39,761 nucleotides of DNA from Acidobacteriota bacterium (GCA_003154775.1 PMES01000076.1:1-39761); one strand, 5' to 3'; positions 16,806 to 24,617 are shown, counted from the first letter of the stretch. The notes: generated from the letters alone by a model not told the origin. A program made the numbers and translations.

Positions 16806-18155
16806 ATGAGCAGAAATCCGATTTCTCGCCGTCAGTTCCTGCAAACCAGTGCCGTGACCACCGGCGCCTTGATGACCACCGGCCGCATTGCCCTCGACCC
16901 GGCTCGCATTCCTTCCTCGTGGGAAGTCCCGCCGAGCGACCGCGTTCGTTTTGGCATCATTGGCGTGGGTATGCAAGGCAGCGGCCTGCTCACCACGGCT
17001 GTAACTCTTCCAGGCGTGGAATGCGTGGCCGCGAGCGACCTCTACGATGGCCGCCACGCTCTCGCGAAGGAGATTGCCGGCGCTAAAATCACTGCGACGC
17101 GGCGTTACAAAGAACTGCTCGACAACAAGGAGATCGACTGCATCATCGCCGCCGTTCCCGATCACTGGCACAAGCAGGTCTTCGTGGACGCGGTCAGGGC
17201 CGGCAAGGACATCTACTGCGAAAAGCCGATGTCGCATGGCGCGGCCGAGGGAATCGAGATGGTGAACGCTGCAAAGGGCACCGGGCGCATCACGCAGATC
17301 GGTTCGCAGCGCGTCAGCTCCGTAATTTGCGCCAAGGCCAAGGAGCTTCTATCGCAGAGCATCATCGGGGACTTGAATCTGGTCGAAGCCTCGCTGGGGC
17401 GCAACGATCCCACCGGGGCGTGGGTGTATCCGGTCCCGCCAGATCTTTCAACGCAAACCTTGGATTGGGACACCTGGCAGGGCACGGTGCCGAAACGCCC
17501 GTTCGATGGCAAGCTCTTTGCCCGCTGGCGCTGTTGGAGGGAATATGGCACGGGTCTTGCTGGCGATCTTCTAGTGCATCTCGTCAGCGGCATGAACTAC
17601 ATGCTCGGCTGGAACGAGCCGCCAAAGCGGGTCACGTCCATCGGCGGCATTCTCCGATTCAATGATGGACGTAACATGCCTGACGTGCAGGCCACGCTGT
17701 ATGAGTACGGGAAGTTCCCCGTGTATGTCCGCCTGAACCTGGGTTGCGAGACGCCGGAGGTTTACCGCTTCCAGGGATCGAAGGGAATTCTGGAAGTGAC
17801 GGAGTTCACCATTACTCACTACCCGCAGACGGGGGAGGATTCGGCACCCAGTTATTATGCCTTCAGTTTTCCGCACGACCTGCGCGAAGCGTATATGAAA
17901 CAGTGGCACGAACAGCACGATCCCTCTCCGGGAAAGGAACCCCTGGCCGAAGGCTTCAACTACAAGGGCGATTCGTGGGACGACTTGCGGCCGCACCTCT
18001 GGAATTTCTTCCAGGCGGTGCGTACCCGGAAGCCTGTGACCGAAGATGTGGTGTTCGGACACAACGCGGCGCTGGCCTGCCACATGTCCAATGAATCGTA
18101 TTTCCGGAAGAGCACGGTGACGTGGGACGCCGCTTCCAGCCAAATCAAGAGTTGA
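16806..18155 (+). CDS. Tat-exported Gfo/Idh/MocA-family oxidoreductase
   Basis: ATG 16806 (449 residues) is preferred over 16764 because GGAG (16796-16799) precedes it and the Tat motif SRRQFLQTSA follows at residue 7. After the signal come a Rossmann motif (FGIIGVGMQGSG, near residue 54), the YCEKPMSH signature near 138, and a C-terminal domain with GDLLVHLVSGMNYMLG. Exported members of this family, such as Zymomonas glucose-fructose oxidoreductase and GH109 glycosidases, fold with bound NAD(P) in the cytoplasm and recycle it within one catalytic cycle, which fits a Tat route. The gene follows the Tat isomerase by 73 bases and the permease gene comes next, suggesting one pathway. Confidence 0.9.
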   Translation: MSRNPISRRQFLQTSAVTTGALMTTGRIALDPARIPSSWEVPPSDRVRFGIIGVGMQGSGLLTTAVTLPGVECVAASDLYDGRHALAKEIAGAKITATRRYKELLDNKEIDCIIAAVPDHWHKQVFVDAVRAGKDIYCEKPMSHGAAEGIEMVNAAKGTGRITQIGSQRVSSVICAKAKELLSQSIIGDLNLVEASLGRNDPTGAWVYPVPPDLSTQTLDWDTWQGTVPKRPFDGKLFARWRCWREYGTGLAGDLLVHLVSGMNYMLGWNEPPKRVTSIGGILRFNDGRNMPDVQATLYEYGKFPVYVRLNLGCETPEVYRFQGSKGILEVTEFTITHYPQTGEDSAPSYYAFSFPHDLREAYMKQWHEQHDPSPGKEPLAEGFNYKGDSWDDLRPHLWNFFQAVRTRKPVTEDVVFGHNAALACHMSNESYFRKSTVTWDAASSQIKS

Positions 18156-18308
18156 TCCTCGCGGGAATTTGCGGCTTGGATTCCTGGAGAAGAGGGCTGA
18201 AACTCTGCCCGCCAATTTCGAGGGTAACTTCGTTGATAACACCTTAGAGTTTAACCCATAAGTGCGGCGGCGAGACGAAAGTTCCTTTTGTTGGAAAGGT
18301 CGAGGTAA

Positions 18309-19550
18309 ATGCGATTCCAGATGAGAATCAGGCTATCGGTGATGATGTTCTTGGAGTATTTCATCTGGGGAAGTTGGTACGTCACGCTAGGAACCTGGTT
18401 GGGCCAACAGCTGCACTTTTCCGGCGAGCAAATTGGCCTTGCCGCAGGCACTACGGCGCTCGGAGCAATATTTTCGCCGTTTCTGGTAGGCCTTATTGCC
18501 GACGAGCTGTTCGCCACGCAGCACCTTCTTGCGATGCTTCATGCTATGGGCGGCCTTCTTTTGTTATACACCTCGACGCGCAGCACTTTCGGTACCTTAT
18601 ATGCGCTACTGTTGCTCTATGCCCTTTGCTACATGCCCACGATGGCATTGACCAATTCGTTAGCCTTCCGGCAAATGAAAGACCCTAGAGTTGACTTCGG
18701 TTCCATTCGACTGCTGGGCACCATAGGATGGATAGTAGCGGGGTTGTTCATTGGGTTTCTGCGGTTGGAAGCAACCGCCCTACCGATGCGGCTTGGGGCG
18801 TGTGCATCGATCCTCATGGCAATTTATTGCCTGACTTTGCCCCATACACCCGCATTGGGCAAGCGCTCTGGTTTTGAGTTGCGGGCCGTCTTTCCCGCCG
18901 AGGCAGTCGCTTTGTTCAAAGACAAATCGTTTGCTATGTTCGCCGTGGCTTCCTTTCTTATATGTATTCCGCTGCAGTTCTACTATGCATTCACCAACCC
19001 CTACCTGAATGAAATTGGCGTGCACAACGCAGCCGGCAAAATGACAATGGGCCAGATGTCGGAGGTACTATGCATGCTTGCAATTCCCTGGTTTTTCCGT
19101 CGTCTCGGGGTCAAGTATATGTTGGTCGCCGGCATGCTTGCCTGGGTAGTCCGTTATGTTCTCTTTGCCTTTGGAAATAGTGGTCCACTCGTCTGGATGC
19201 TGTATCTGGGTATTCTCATCCATGGCATATGTTATGACTTCTTCTTTGTCATTGGGCAAATCTATGTGGACCGAAAGGCACTTCCTCATCTCCGCGCTGC
19301 GGCACAAGGTCTGATCACATTCATTACCTACGGTATGGGCATGTTTCTCGGGGCGTGGCTTTCAGGCAAAGTGGTAGACCTTTATACGAATTCATTGTCT
19401 TCTGGACAGTCCCACCATAATTGGCGCTTGATCTGGTTGGCCCCAGCTTTCGGTGCAGCCATCGTGTTGTTGCTATTCTCGCTCGCGTTTCAAAGTGATG
19501 AGGGCGGGGTGGGTGAGCGCTCAGTTGTTTCTGCAAAGAGGAGTGTCTAA
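18309..19550 (+). CDS. MFS permease, nucleoside:H+ symporter (NupG-like) family
   Basis: This 413-residue protein has about twelve hydrophobic segments. It begins with RLSVMMFLEYFIWGSWYVTLGTWL, the typical first helix of the nucleoside:proton symporter family. A charged central loop near residue 195 separates two six-helix halves. GAGG shortly before ATG 18309 supports the start. Family members were characterised as nucleoside importers, but relatives sitting beside sugar isomerases and oxidoreductases in soil bacteria probably import sugars. Here it is the only inner-membrane carrier in the carbohydrate region and may carry the product of the periplasmic enzymes inward. Confidence 0.85.
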   Translation: MRFQMRIRLSVMMFLEYFIWGSWYVTLGTWLGQQLHFSGEQIGLAAGTTALGAIFSPFLVGLIADELFATQHLLAMLHAMGGLLLLYTSTRSTFGTLYALLLLYALCYMPTMALTNSLAFRQMKDPRVDFGSIRLLGTIGWIVAGLFIGFLRLEATALPMRLGACASILMAIYCLTLPHTPALGKRSGFELRAVFPAEAVALFKDKSFAMFAVASFLICIPLQFYYAFTNPYLNEIGVHNAAGKMTMGQMSEVLCMLAIPWFFRRLGVKYMLVAGMLAWVVRYVLFAFGNSGPLVWMLYLGILIHGICYDFFFVIGQIYVDRKALPHLRAAAQGLITFITYGMGMFLGAWLSGKVVDLYTNSLSSGQSHHNWRLIWLAPAFGAAIVLLLFSLAFQSDEGGVGERSVVSAKRSV

Positions 19551-19630
19551 ACCTCTCATCTCAGATTTCCTTTGTGAATCTGGCGTAAGTCACAGCGCTT
19601 TCTTGATCATGAATCACAGTGGGTTACCGC

Positions 19631-19735
19631 ATGACCAGCAAGCGTGCCTTCGGTCTATTTGGTTGCCCGGCCAAGACCAGAACAACCTATCCGGAGTTTG
19701 ATTACGATCCCGCTCTGCGCGAGGTAGGATTATGA
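19631..19735 (+). CDS. Possible 34-residue ORF coupled to the next gene
   Basis: ATG 19631 opens 34 codons whose TGA (19733-19735) overlaps the ATG of the following gene (19732) in an ATGA junction. The peptide ends in YDPALREVGL and contains one Cys. No ribosome site is obvious, and an in-frame stop lies at 19610. No family recognised. The overlap is the only support. Confidence 0.3.
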   Translation: MTSKRAFGLFGCPAKTRTTYPEFDYDPALREVGL

Positions 19736-19992
19736 GCAAGGAGACGGAACACCAGGGCGAACATCTGAGAGTTCTTGAATTTCTTAGAGAAAAGCAACAA
19801 GAAACTGATGATCTATCGGAAAAGCAGCGGATTCAGAGTTTGCTCGATGCCGAAGCGGACAGCCAAGTCATGGCAGAACTCATCAAGAAACTAAAGACGG
19901 AACCAGCAAAGAGACTTGTCAACAGGGCTGTTTTGCCCTTCATCGTAAAACACATCCTCAATCTAAGTGCCGAACTCAAAAACATTAAATAG
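19732..19992 (+). CDS. Small charged protein of unknown function
   Basis: The 86-residue protein is preceded by GAGGTAGGA, a good ribosome site. Residues about 10-45 are rich in Glu, Gln, Lys and Leu (LEFLREKQQETDDLSEKQRIQSLL) and probably form a helix or coiled coil. The C-terminal third is more hydrophobic (AVLPFIVKHIL). There is no signal peptide and no cysteine. I do not recognise a family. It follows the permease gene after a 181-base gap and may be the last gene of the accessory region before the tRNA-like remnant. Confidence 0.55.
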   Translation: MSKETEHQGEHLRVLEFLREKQQETDDLSEKQRIQSLLDAEADSQVMAELIKKLKTEPAKRLVNRAVLPFIVKHILNLSAELKNIK

Positions 19993-20481
19993 GTGCGTAA
20001 AAAGGGCCGCTGCATCTCCAGGATCTCTTCATATTCCTCGCTCAGGAGCTCGCCCCTTGTGGTGCCGAAGTCCAGATTTTCATTCCAGCAGGATTTGGGA
20101 TGTTTTTGTATTCCTTCTCAACTTTTCGTGTTCGTACTGAAAAAGCGACTCAGAAAATCGGAAAAAGGGTCAGCGGTATCGAGTTCGATGCGAACTAGCC
20201 TGTCCAAAGCATGCAACCAAACCGCACCGGGGCGCGCCGTTGAGATTCCGCAGTCGCTGATTCAGAGATAGCGAACTAAGATTACCAGCACAGCGCGAAC
20301 ATTTGGGCTGGTGGGTTGTCCGATTCAGCCCATAACCTGAATCAAACACCACCCACAAGCTGTGCAAATCGCAGACGACTGTGCACGAACTGTGTACGAA
20401 TCCAACGTTTTCATTCCATTCGGGTTACTTTTGAGCGAAAAGCAGATTCCCCGATTTATTGGAAACGTTAGTAGTTAGAAG
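19993..20481. other. Gene-free stretch with one strong hairpin
   Basis: No convincing reading frame is visible on either strand. Apart from the inverted repeat at 20311-20356 nothing stands out. It lies between the carbohydrate region and the degenerate tRNA. Confidence 0.5.
20311..20356. repeat. Imperfect inverted repeat (hairpin)
   Basis: GATTCAG (20322-20328) and CTGAATC (20337-20343) pair perfectly around an 8-base loop. GTGGGT (20311-20316) and ACCCAC (20351-20356) extend the stem beyond a small internal loop. No T-run follows on either side, so it is not an obvious terminator. It could be a palindromic repeat element or part of a small RNA. Confidence 0.5.
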
Positions 20482-20554
20482 TGGTCGGTGGAGTTGTTGG
20501 AGTCGAGTTGCGTGCGCCCAAGGCAGGCGCGCTACCAGGCTGCGCTACGCCCCG
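20482..20554 (-). pseudogene. Degenerate tRNA-Pro(UGG)
   Basis: Read on the minus strand, the first ~40 bases are a normal tRNA-Pro: acceptor CGGGGCG, D-arm GCGC-AGCCTGGTA-GCGC, and anticodon arm CCTGC with loop CTTGGGC (anticodon TGG). After GCA the sequence departs: the expected GTTCRA T-loop is missing, and the 3' side before the terminal ACCA pairs poorly with the acceptor strand. Total length to the CCA-like end is 73 bases, about four short. This is most likely a remnant whose 3' half was replaced or decayed, possibly at an integration site. Confidence 0.7.
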
Positions 20555-20706
20555 ACAAGTGTAGACAGTTATTCTAGCGTACTTTCCGACATTGCTCCTA
20601 TCGCGGGTCAGATTGGTTGCGCCATCACGTTTCGCCGATTCGTACAGGTCAAACCCGCCAACTGCACCACGAGAGCGTGAGGTATTTTCCCGTATCGCGC
20701 TGGTGC

Positions 20707-21659
20707 TCAGGGCTTCGCCGCGAACTCCGCGAGGCGCTCCAGGCTTTGCGTCCAACCCTGCTCCATTCCGCCCAGGTATGCGGCTGCATAGGCGATCACG
20801 GCGACGGCGCGCGTTTCCAGCGTGAGTATCGTCTTGCCGCCGCGCGCTCGGCGAAGGTGACGGTTGTGAGCCCGTCGAGGATAAGCTTGCCCTCCTTGTC
20901 CGTCGCGATATTGGTGAATACCAGCCGCTCTGGCTCCACGACCTCTCGATACACACCGCCGCATGGATATGCGGTGCCGTTGGGGGCGCGCATAACGATA
21001 TGCCAGGCGCCGCCGACCCGCACGTCCAATTCGCACACGGGGTTGGTGAACCCCTTCGGCCTCCACCACTGCGCTATGTGCTTCGGATCAGTCCACGCCT
21101 TGAAGACCAGCTCCCGCGGCGCATCAAACTCCCGCGTGATCACTATCGCGCGCTCGGGCAAATCGTTCGCGCCACGATTTCCCGCTGCGGCCATGCTTGC
21201 CAAATGCGCCACCAGGCGTCCCAGTGTCTGGTGCAAACCCTCGACGGCGCCGTGTTCCTTGGCCGTTTTGTCGCGCAACGCGGCGGATTCAAAGACCATG
21301 CGCATGGAGATCTCCGTCTTGCCTCCCAGGCCGGTGAATGTCGCGGTCACTCGAAATGCTGGAGGGGAAACGTGGTCGTAGACAATGCGCTCGTGCTTCA
21401 CCACTTCGACGTAGACGATCTTGTTCTGATAGTCGGTGCCATCCAGGCAGTGCATTACGTGCCGCCAAACGCCGCCCGGCCGCACATCCATTTCGTAGGT
21501 CGTGGTCGTAAAGCCATTGGGTCCCCACCATTTCGCGATGTGTTCCGGCTGGGTCCAAGCCTTCCACACGAGCTCGCGTGGCGCGTCGAATACACGCGTG
21601 GCGGCGATCTCCCGGTCCGCGGTGTTGGCGGCGCTAATTCCTTGCTTGCTTGCGGCCAT
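20707..21659 (-). pseudogene. Tandem SRPBCC/AHSA1-domain protein with a frameshift
   Basis: The start ATG 21659 has GGAGAAGA upstream and overlaps the end of the arsR-type gene by 26 bases. Two AHSA1/START-like domains follow: the first begins ATRVFDAPRELVWKAWTQPE, the second ITREFDAPRELVFKAWTDPK. Each continues with an H-I-A-x-W-W motif. In the second domain, after LTTVTFAE, the frame runs into unrelated sequence, while the expected continuation (GGKTILTLETRA to GWTQSLERLAEF) is in another frame ending at 20707. The slip lies in the GC-rich run near 20830-20850; two extra bases or one missing base would explain it. It could be a real mutation or an assembly error. ArsR plus AHSA1 pairs are a common two-gene unit; the ligand is unknown. 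Confidence 0.8.
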
Positions 21660-22008
21660 GTTTCTTCTCCTTATTTTTCGATTCATTGTTTTTCAACTCG
21701 AGCAGATAGTTGTCCAGGCGACCGAAGCTCTGTTCAAAGAAGCGCCGGTAGTGCTGGACCCAGTCGGCGACGTCCTTAAGCGGAGCTGCCTTCAGCCGGC
21801 AAGGCCGCCATTGCGCGTTGTGCCCGCGAGAAATCAGGCCCGCGCGCTCCAGCACCTTCAAGTGCTTGGAGACGGCGGGCAGGCTCATCTCGAATGGTTC
21901 GGCCAGTTCCGTCACGGAGACCTCGCCGGAGAGCAGACGAGCCAGGATCGCGCGCCGGGTGGGATCGGCGAGCGCGGAAAAGGTGGAGCTGAGGCGGTCG
22001 GAGGTCAT
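21634..22008 (-). CDS. ArsR-family winged-helix repressor
   Basis: The 124-residue protein has the typical ArsR layout: STFSALADPTRRAILARLLSGEVSVTELAEPFEMSLPAVSKHLKVLERAGLI covers the winged-helix DNA-binding core, with a recognition helix around SLPAVSKHLK. The tail is very rich in Lys and Asn. The usual metal-binding ELCVC motif is absent, so it probably does not sense arsenic-type metals; it belongs to the branch paired with SRPBCC proteins. The SRPBCC gene overlaps its 3' end. A palindrome overlapping its own promoter indicates autorepression. Confidence 0.9.
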   Translation of the reverse strand: MTSDRLSSTFSALADPTRRAILARLLSGEVSVTELAEPFEMSLPAVSKHLKVLERAGLISRGHNAQWRPCRLKAAPLKDVADWVQHYRRFFEQSFGRLDNYLLELKNNESKNKEKKHGRKQARN

Positions 22009-22012
22009 CTCG

Positions 22013-22034
22013 TATTTAACCTACAAGTTAAATA
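22013..22034. promoter_or_regulatory. Palindromic operator of the arsR-type gene
   Basis: TATTTAAC (22013-22020) and GTTAAATA (22027-22034) form a perfect inverted repeat with a 6-base spacer, four bases before the start codon and covering the -10 box. Its position fits autorepression by the ArsR-type protein. Confidence 0.75.
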
Positions 22035-22057
22035 CAACACCGCGCTTCCCCTGTCAA
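22029..22057 (-). promoter_or_regulatory. Sigma-70-type promoter of the arsR-SRPBCC unit
   Basis: On the minus strand TTGACA (22052-22057) and TATTTA (22029-22034) are separated by exactly 17 bases. The -10 box overlaps the palindrome. The predicted leader is only about 12-15 bases long. Confidence 0.75.
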
Positions 22058-22103
22058 GCCCTCTCTTCCCCCCGGGAACGGCAATCTCCCGATTGGCGCC
22101 CAG

Positions 22104-22129
22104 CAAAACGCCATTCAGGAGAATGGCGT
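22104..22129 (-). terminator. Hairpin with T-run between the methyltransferase and arsR genes
   Basis: ACGCCATTC and GAATGGCGT (22108-22129) form a perfect 9-base stem with a 4-base loop. Read on the minus strand the stem is followed by TTTT. It lies downstream of the minus-strand methyltransferase gene and just upstream of the arsR-type promoter, where it would insulate the two units. Confidence 0.55.
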
Positions 22130-22393
22130 CCCCGCCCGCAAACCATGAACAAAGCAGGAAGCACAGCCGACCATATTGACCCTGCGGTGCAAGGCGGGTG
22201 CCACACCTTGACGGCAGATGTCCGGTTATCAAACTGCAGATTCGTCGATGTGACGCAACCCTTCCCTCTGTCCACTATTCCGCAGAAGCTCAATGAGAGG
22301 TCTGCCAAACCGCGCATGGGATTCCTGCATCTCGGACAGGTCGATGAGCGTGCCCTTCGCACGCCTTAGCACTGACGATCTTTGAAATAAGCA
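22130..22393. other. Gap with no supported gene
   Basis: Short open frames occur on both strands but none has a ribosome site together with a plausible protein. Nothing else is visible. Confidence 0.4.
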
Positions 22394-23443
22394 TCACTCG
22401 CTGATGATTCCGTACTTTCGAACCGCGTTAACCATTGCCTGCAAGTTTTCAGGAGGAGTGTTACGGCCCAAGGCGCACCCCGAGCTCAGAAACAACCCGC
22501 GTCCGCCTGTTTTCCTGATGACCTCCTTGACTGCCGCGGAAGTACTCTCCGGGGTGCCCAAAACAAGCGGGTCACTCGGATTTACGTTGCCCATCAGAAC
22601 GGTGTTGTTTGGGACAGAACGCCGAGCAAGTTCCATGTCGAGCTGCCAGTCCACCTCGAGAATGCGGGCTCCTGTTTTACCCATGTCCGAAATGATCGAT
22701 GCGGTATTTCCGCAGATGTGAATGGAGAGAGGGATGCCAAAATCCTGCACCTCCTTCGTCAAAGCAGTTTCAGGCTGCAGAGCAAATTTTCGATAGAGTA
22801 CAGGCGAGATAAGGCTGGGGCCGGCAAAGGCATCTCCGATGGATGTCGCGTGTGCACCGGTTTCTTTCTGAGCTTTAGCGAAAGCCGCGCAAGCCTTGCG
22901 GCAATAGTCAATCAACGCATGGATAGGGGTGGGATCTTCTTCGGTTAGCAGGTCCATCATGAATTGCTGTGGGCCACGCAACATACAGGCTAAAGTGAAG
23001 GGTCCCTGGTCAGCCCGGCCCATGATGAAAGCACGGTCACCGACGCGCTGCGCGATGATCCGGGTGGTCTCCAGCCATATGGGCAGCCTGCCGTCGTTCC
23101 AAGGGTCTGGCACACGCAGAGAATCCACCGCGCTCCAGTCTTTGACCACGAGATCGGATTCGTCGACCACAACCGGATCGTTTTCGCGGAAAATTACTTT
23201 CGCGCCACAAGCCTCGGCAAGCGTCGCAACGTCAAAGTCAATCACGCATCCGTCGTATCCAAATTGGTCCATGCCGTGGATCAATGCATCGGCCATCTTG
23301 GCAGGGTTGTGAACGACATCCGCCATCTTCATCCCAGCGTTCTCGATCGCGAACATAAACGTTTGCGGAATCACTGGGACACAGTCAGGAAGTTCGCCGT
23401 TCAGTACTGCCATACACCTCTCCAACGAACTCATTTTCCTCAT
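22394..23443 (-). CDS. Uroporphyrinogen decarboxylase-fold methyltransferase (MtaA/MtbA-like)
   Basis: This 349-residue protein has the UroD-type barrel (ERCMAVLNGELPDCVPVIPQ at the start; FIMGRADQGPFTLACMLRG mid-protein). It also carries the zinc-site pattern of methylcobamide:thiol methyltransferases: His242-x-Cys244 (HICGN) and Cys323 (SSGCALG). True haem-pathway HemE enzymes lack this Zn triad, so a corrinoid-dependent methyl transfer or O-demethylase role is more likely. No corrinoid protein gene or activating ferredoxin is nearby, which leaves its partner open. Gene neighbours give no pathway. Start ATG 23443 has a GGG at 7-base spacing. Confidence 0.82.
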   Translation of the reverse strand: MRKMSSLERCMAVLNGELPDCVPVIPQTFMFAIENAGMKMADVVHNPAKMADALIHGMDQFGYDGCVIDFDVATLAEACGAKVIFRENDPVVVDESDLVVKDWSAVDSLRVPDPWNDGRLPIWLETTRIIAQRVGDRAFIMGRADQGPFTLACMLRGPQQFMMDLLTEEDPTPIHALIDYCRKACAAFAKAQKETGAHATSIGDAFAGPSLISPVLYRKFALQPETALTKEVQDFGIPLSIHICGNTASIISDMGKTGARILEVDWQLDMELARRSVPNNTVLMGNVNPSDPLVLGTPESTSAAVKEVIRKTGGRGLFLSSGCALGRNTPPENLQAMVNAVRKYGIISE

Positions 23444-24068
23444 CGAAGCGCCCTTTCGCGCGGTTTATATTTGTGTGTATCCAGAACCCAGCGGCCGGTG
23501 GCCTCGCGGATCCAAGGCTCGCGCTTTTCTATCGGGCAGCTGGCATTGGGGCCTGCCGGACCCCGGCGTTCCAGGCGCCGACTGTCACGAGCGCGCTAGC
23601 GCGCGTGGCGGGTTGCCGTTGAGAACTATCGCGGCAACGAAGAAGAATCCGGGAAGCCACCGGAACATTGCCTGATATTAGAATTGTGTTACCCGAAATA
23701 CAAGTGACCTCAGGCGAGGATTGCGTAGCTCCCGATTGAAGCGTAAACCGGACGAGTGAATTTCACAATGCCGAGCGGCCGATCAGTTCACGGCTGCTCG
23801 CGGGTTGAGTCTGCGATTCCGATGCTTTAAGAATGAAGTTGCATGGTTGGTGTAGGTTCGATGCGCAGCTTGGCAAGAGCGCAGTCTCACGCCGTAGCTC
23901 TGGGCCGACAATCTGAAGAGCACGAAGCAGAGCCGCTTGCGACACGCGGGGCTGATTACAGATGAGGCAGGGCGGAGCGGGGGTTGCGTTGCAATCTCTT
24001 GGTGATTCGCTACCATAGAAACACGAGGCGATCACTCAGGCGCCACTCAAACTGGAAAGGAAATTTGG
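23444..24068. other. 625-base gap without a supported gene
   Basis: Several short frames exist on the minus strand between 23763 and 24035, but they overlap each other and show no family features. A perfect 14-base palindrome GCGCGCTAGCGCGC lies at 23591-23604. The promoter of the lipoprotein gene at 24069 is presumably at the right end. Confidence 0.4.
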
Positions 24069-24569
24069 ATGAATCGCGCATTTCTCGCTGCTCTGCTGGG
24101 CGCAAGTCTGCTCTTTGCCGGGGCCTGCAAGTCCAAGGTGGATGACAAGGAGGCGATCCGCTCGGGGATCATCAAATATCTGGGGTCGCTGAACACGCTG
24201 AACGTGAGCGCGATGGACATCAATATCACGGAGGCCAGCGTGAACGGCAATCAGGCCCAGGCGCAGGTGGAGATCCGGCTGAAGAATAGTCCGCCGGATG
24301 GCGCGAGCATGAAGCTTTCCTACAATCTGGAAAAGCGCGGCGAAGAATGGGCCGTGGTGAAAAGCCAGCCGGCCGGTGGCACAATGCAACATCCCGCACC
24401 AGGAGAAATGCCAGCGGGCGGATTGCCGCCAGGGCATCCGAACGTGAATGGCTCGGCGGGACAAGCTCCGGCGGGGCATCCGGATTTCAATGGGATACTG
24501 AAGTCGGCGCAGCCTCCGGCATCGCAGGCGCCGGCGGCGTCATCCTCAACTGGGGCTACCAAGCCGTAA
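24069..24569 (+). CDS. Small lipoprotein with proline-rich tail
   Basis: The 166-residue protein has a lipoprotein signal: a short basic start, a hydrophobic stretch, and lipobox LFAGAC with Cys at residue 20. A compact domain of about 80 residues follows (DDKEAIRSGIIKYLGSLNTL and an AQVEIRL strand), resembling small NTF2-like or DUF-type lipoproteins, though I cannot name the family. From about residue 95 the tail is Pro-, Gly-, Ala- and His-rich with the near-repeat 'PPGHPNVNG ... PAGHPDFNG', so it is probably disordered. An AGGA stretch shortly before the ATG supports the start. Function unknown; location likely periplasmic and membrane-anchored. Confidence 0.75.
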   Translation: MNRAFLAALLGASLLFAGACKSKVDDKEAIRSGIIKYLGSLNTLNVSAMDINITEASVNGNQAQAQVEIRLKNSPPDGASMKLSYNLEKRGEEWAVVKSQPAGGTMQHPAPGEMPAGGLPPGHPNVNGSAGQAPAGHPDFNGILKSAQPPASQAPAASSSTGATKP

Positions 24570-24617
24570 GATCAGCGATCAGATATCAGTTAGCAGATAT
24601 CAGATATCAGCGATCAG
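24570..24617. repeat. Short tandem-like GATCAG/GATATCAG repeats
   Basis: The units GATCAG and GATATCAG recur about six times in 48 bases right after the lipoprotein stop. Similar low-complexity runs are frequent in intergenic DNA of such genomes as I remember them. No function evident. Confidence 0.7.

Noticed and set aside
20796-21686. A single 296-residue SRPBCC protein starting at 21686
   Set aside because: The start at 21659 has the ribosome site, and the last ~20 residues are out-of-frame sequence after the slip.
23591-23604. Perfect palindrome GCGCGCTAGCGCGC as an operator
   Set aside because: In GC-rich DNA such a run is not very unlikely, and no promoter or regulator is placed to use it.
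24570-24617. CRISPR-like array
   Set aside because: Units are 6-8 bases with no spacers; it is a simple low-complexity repeat.
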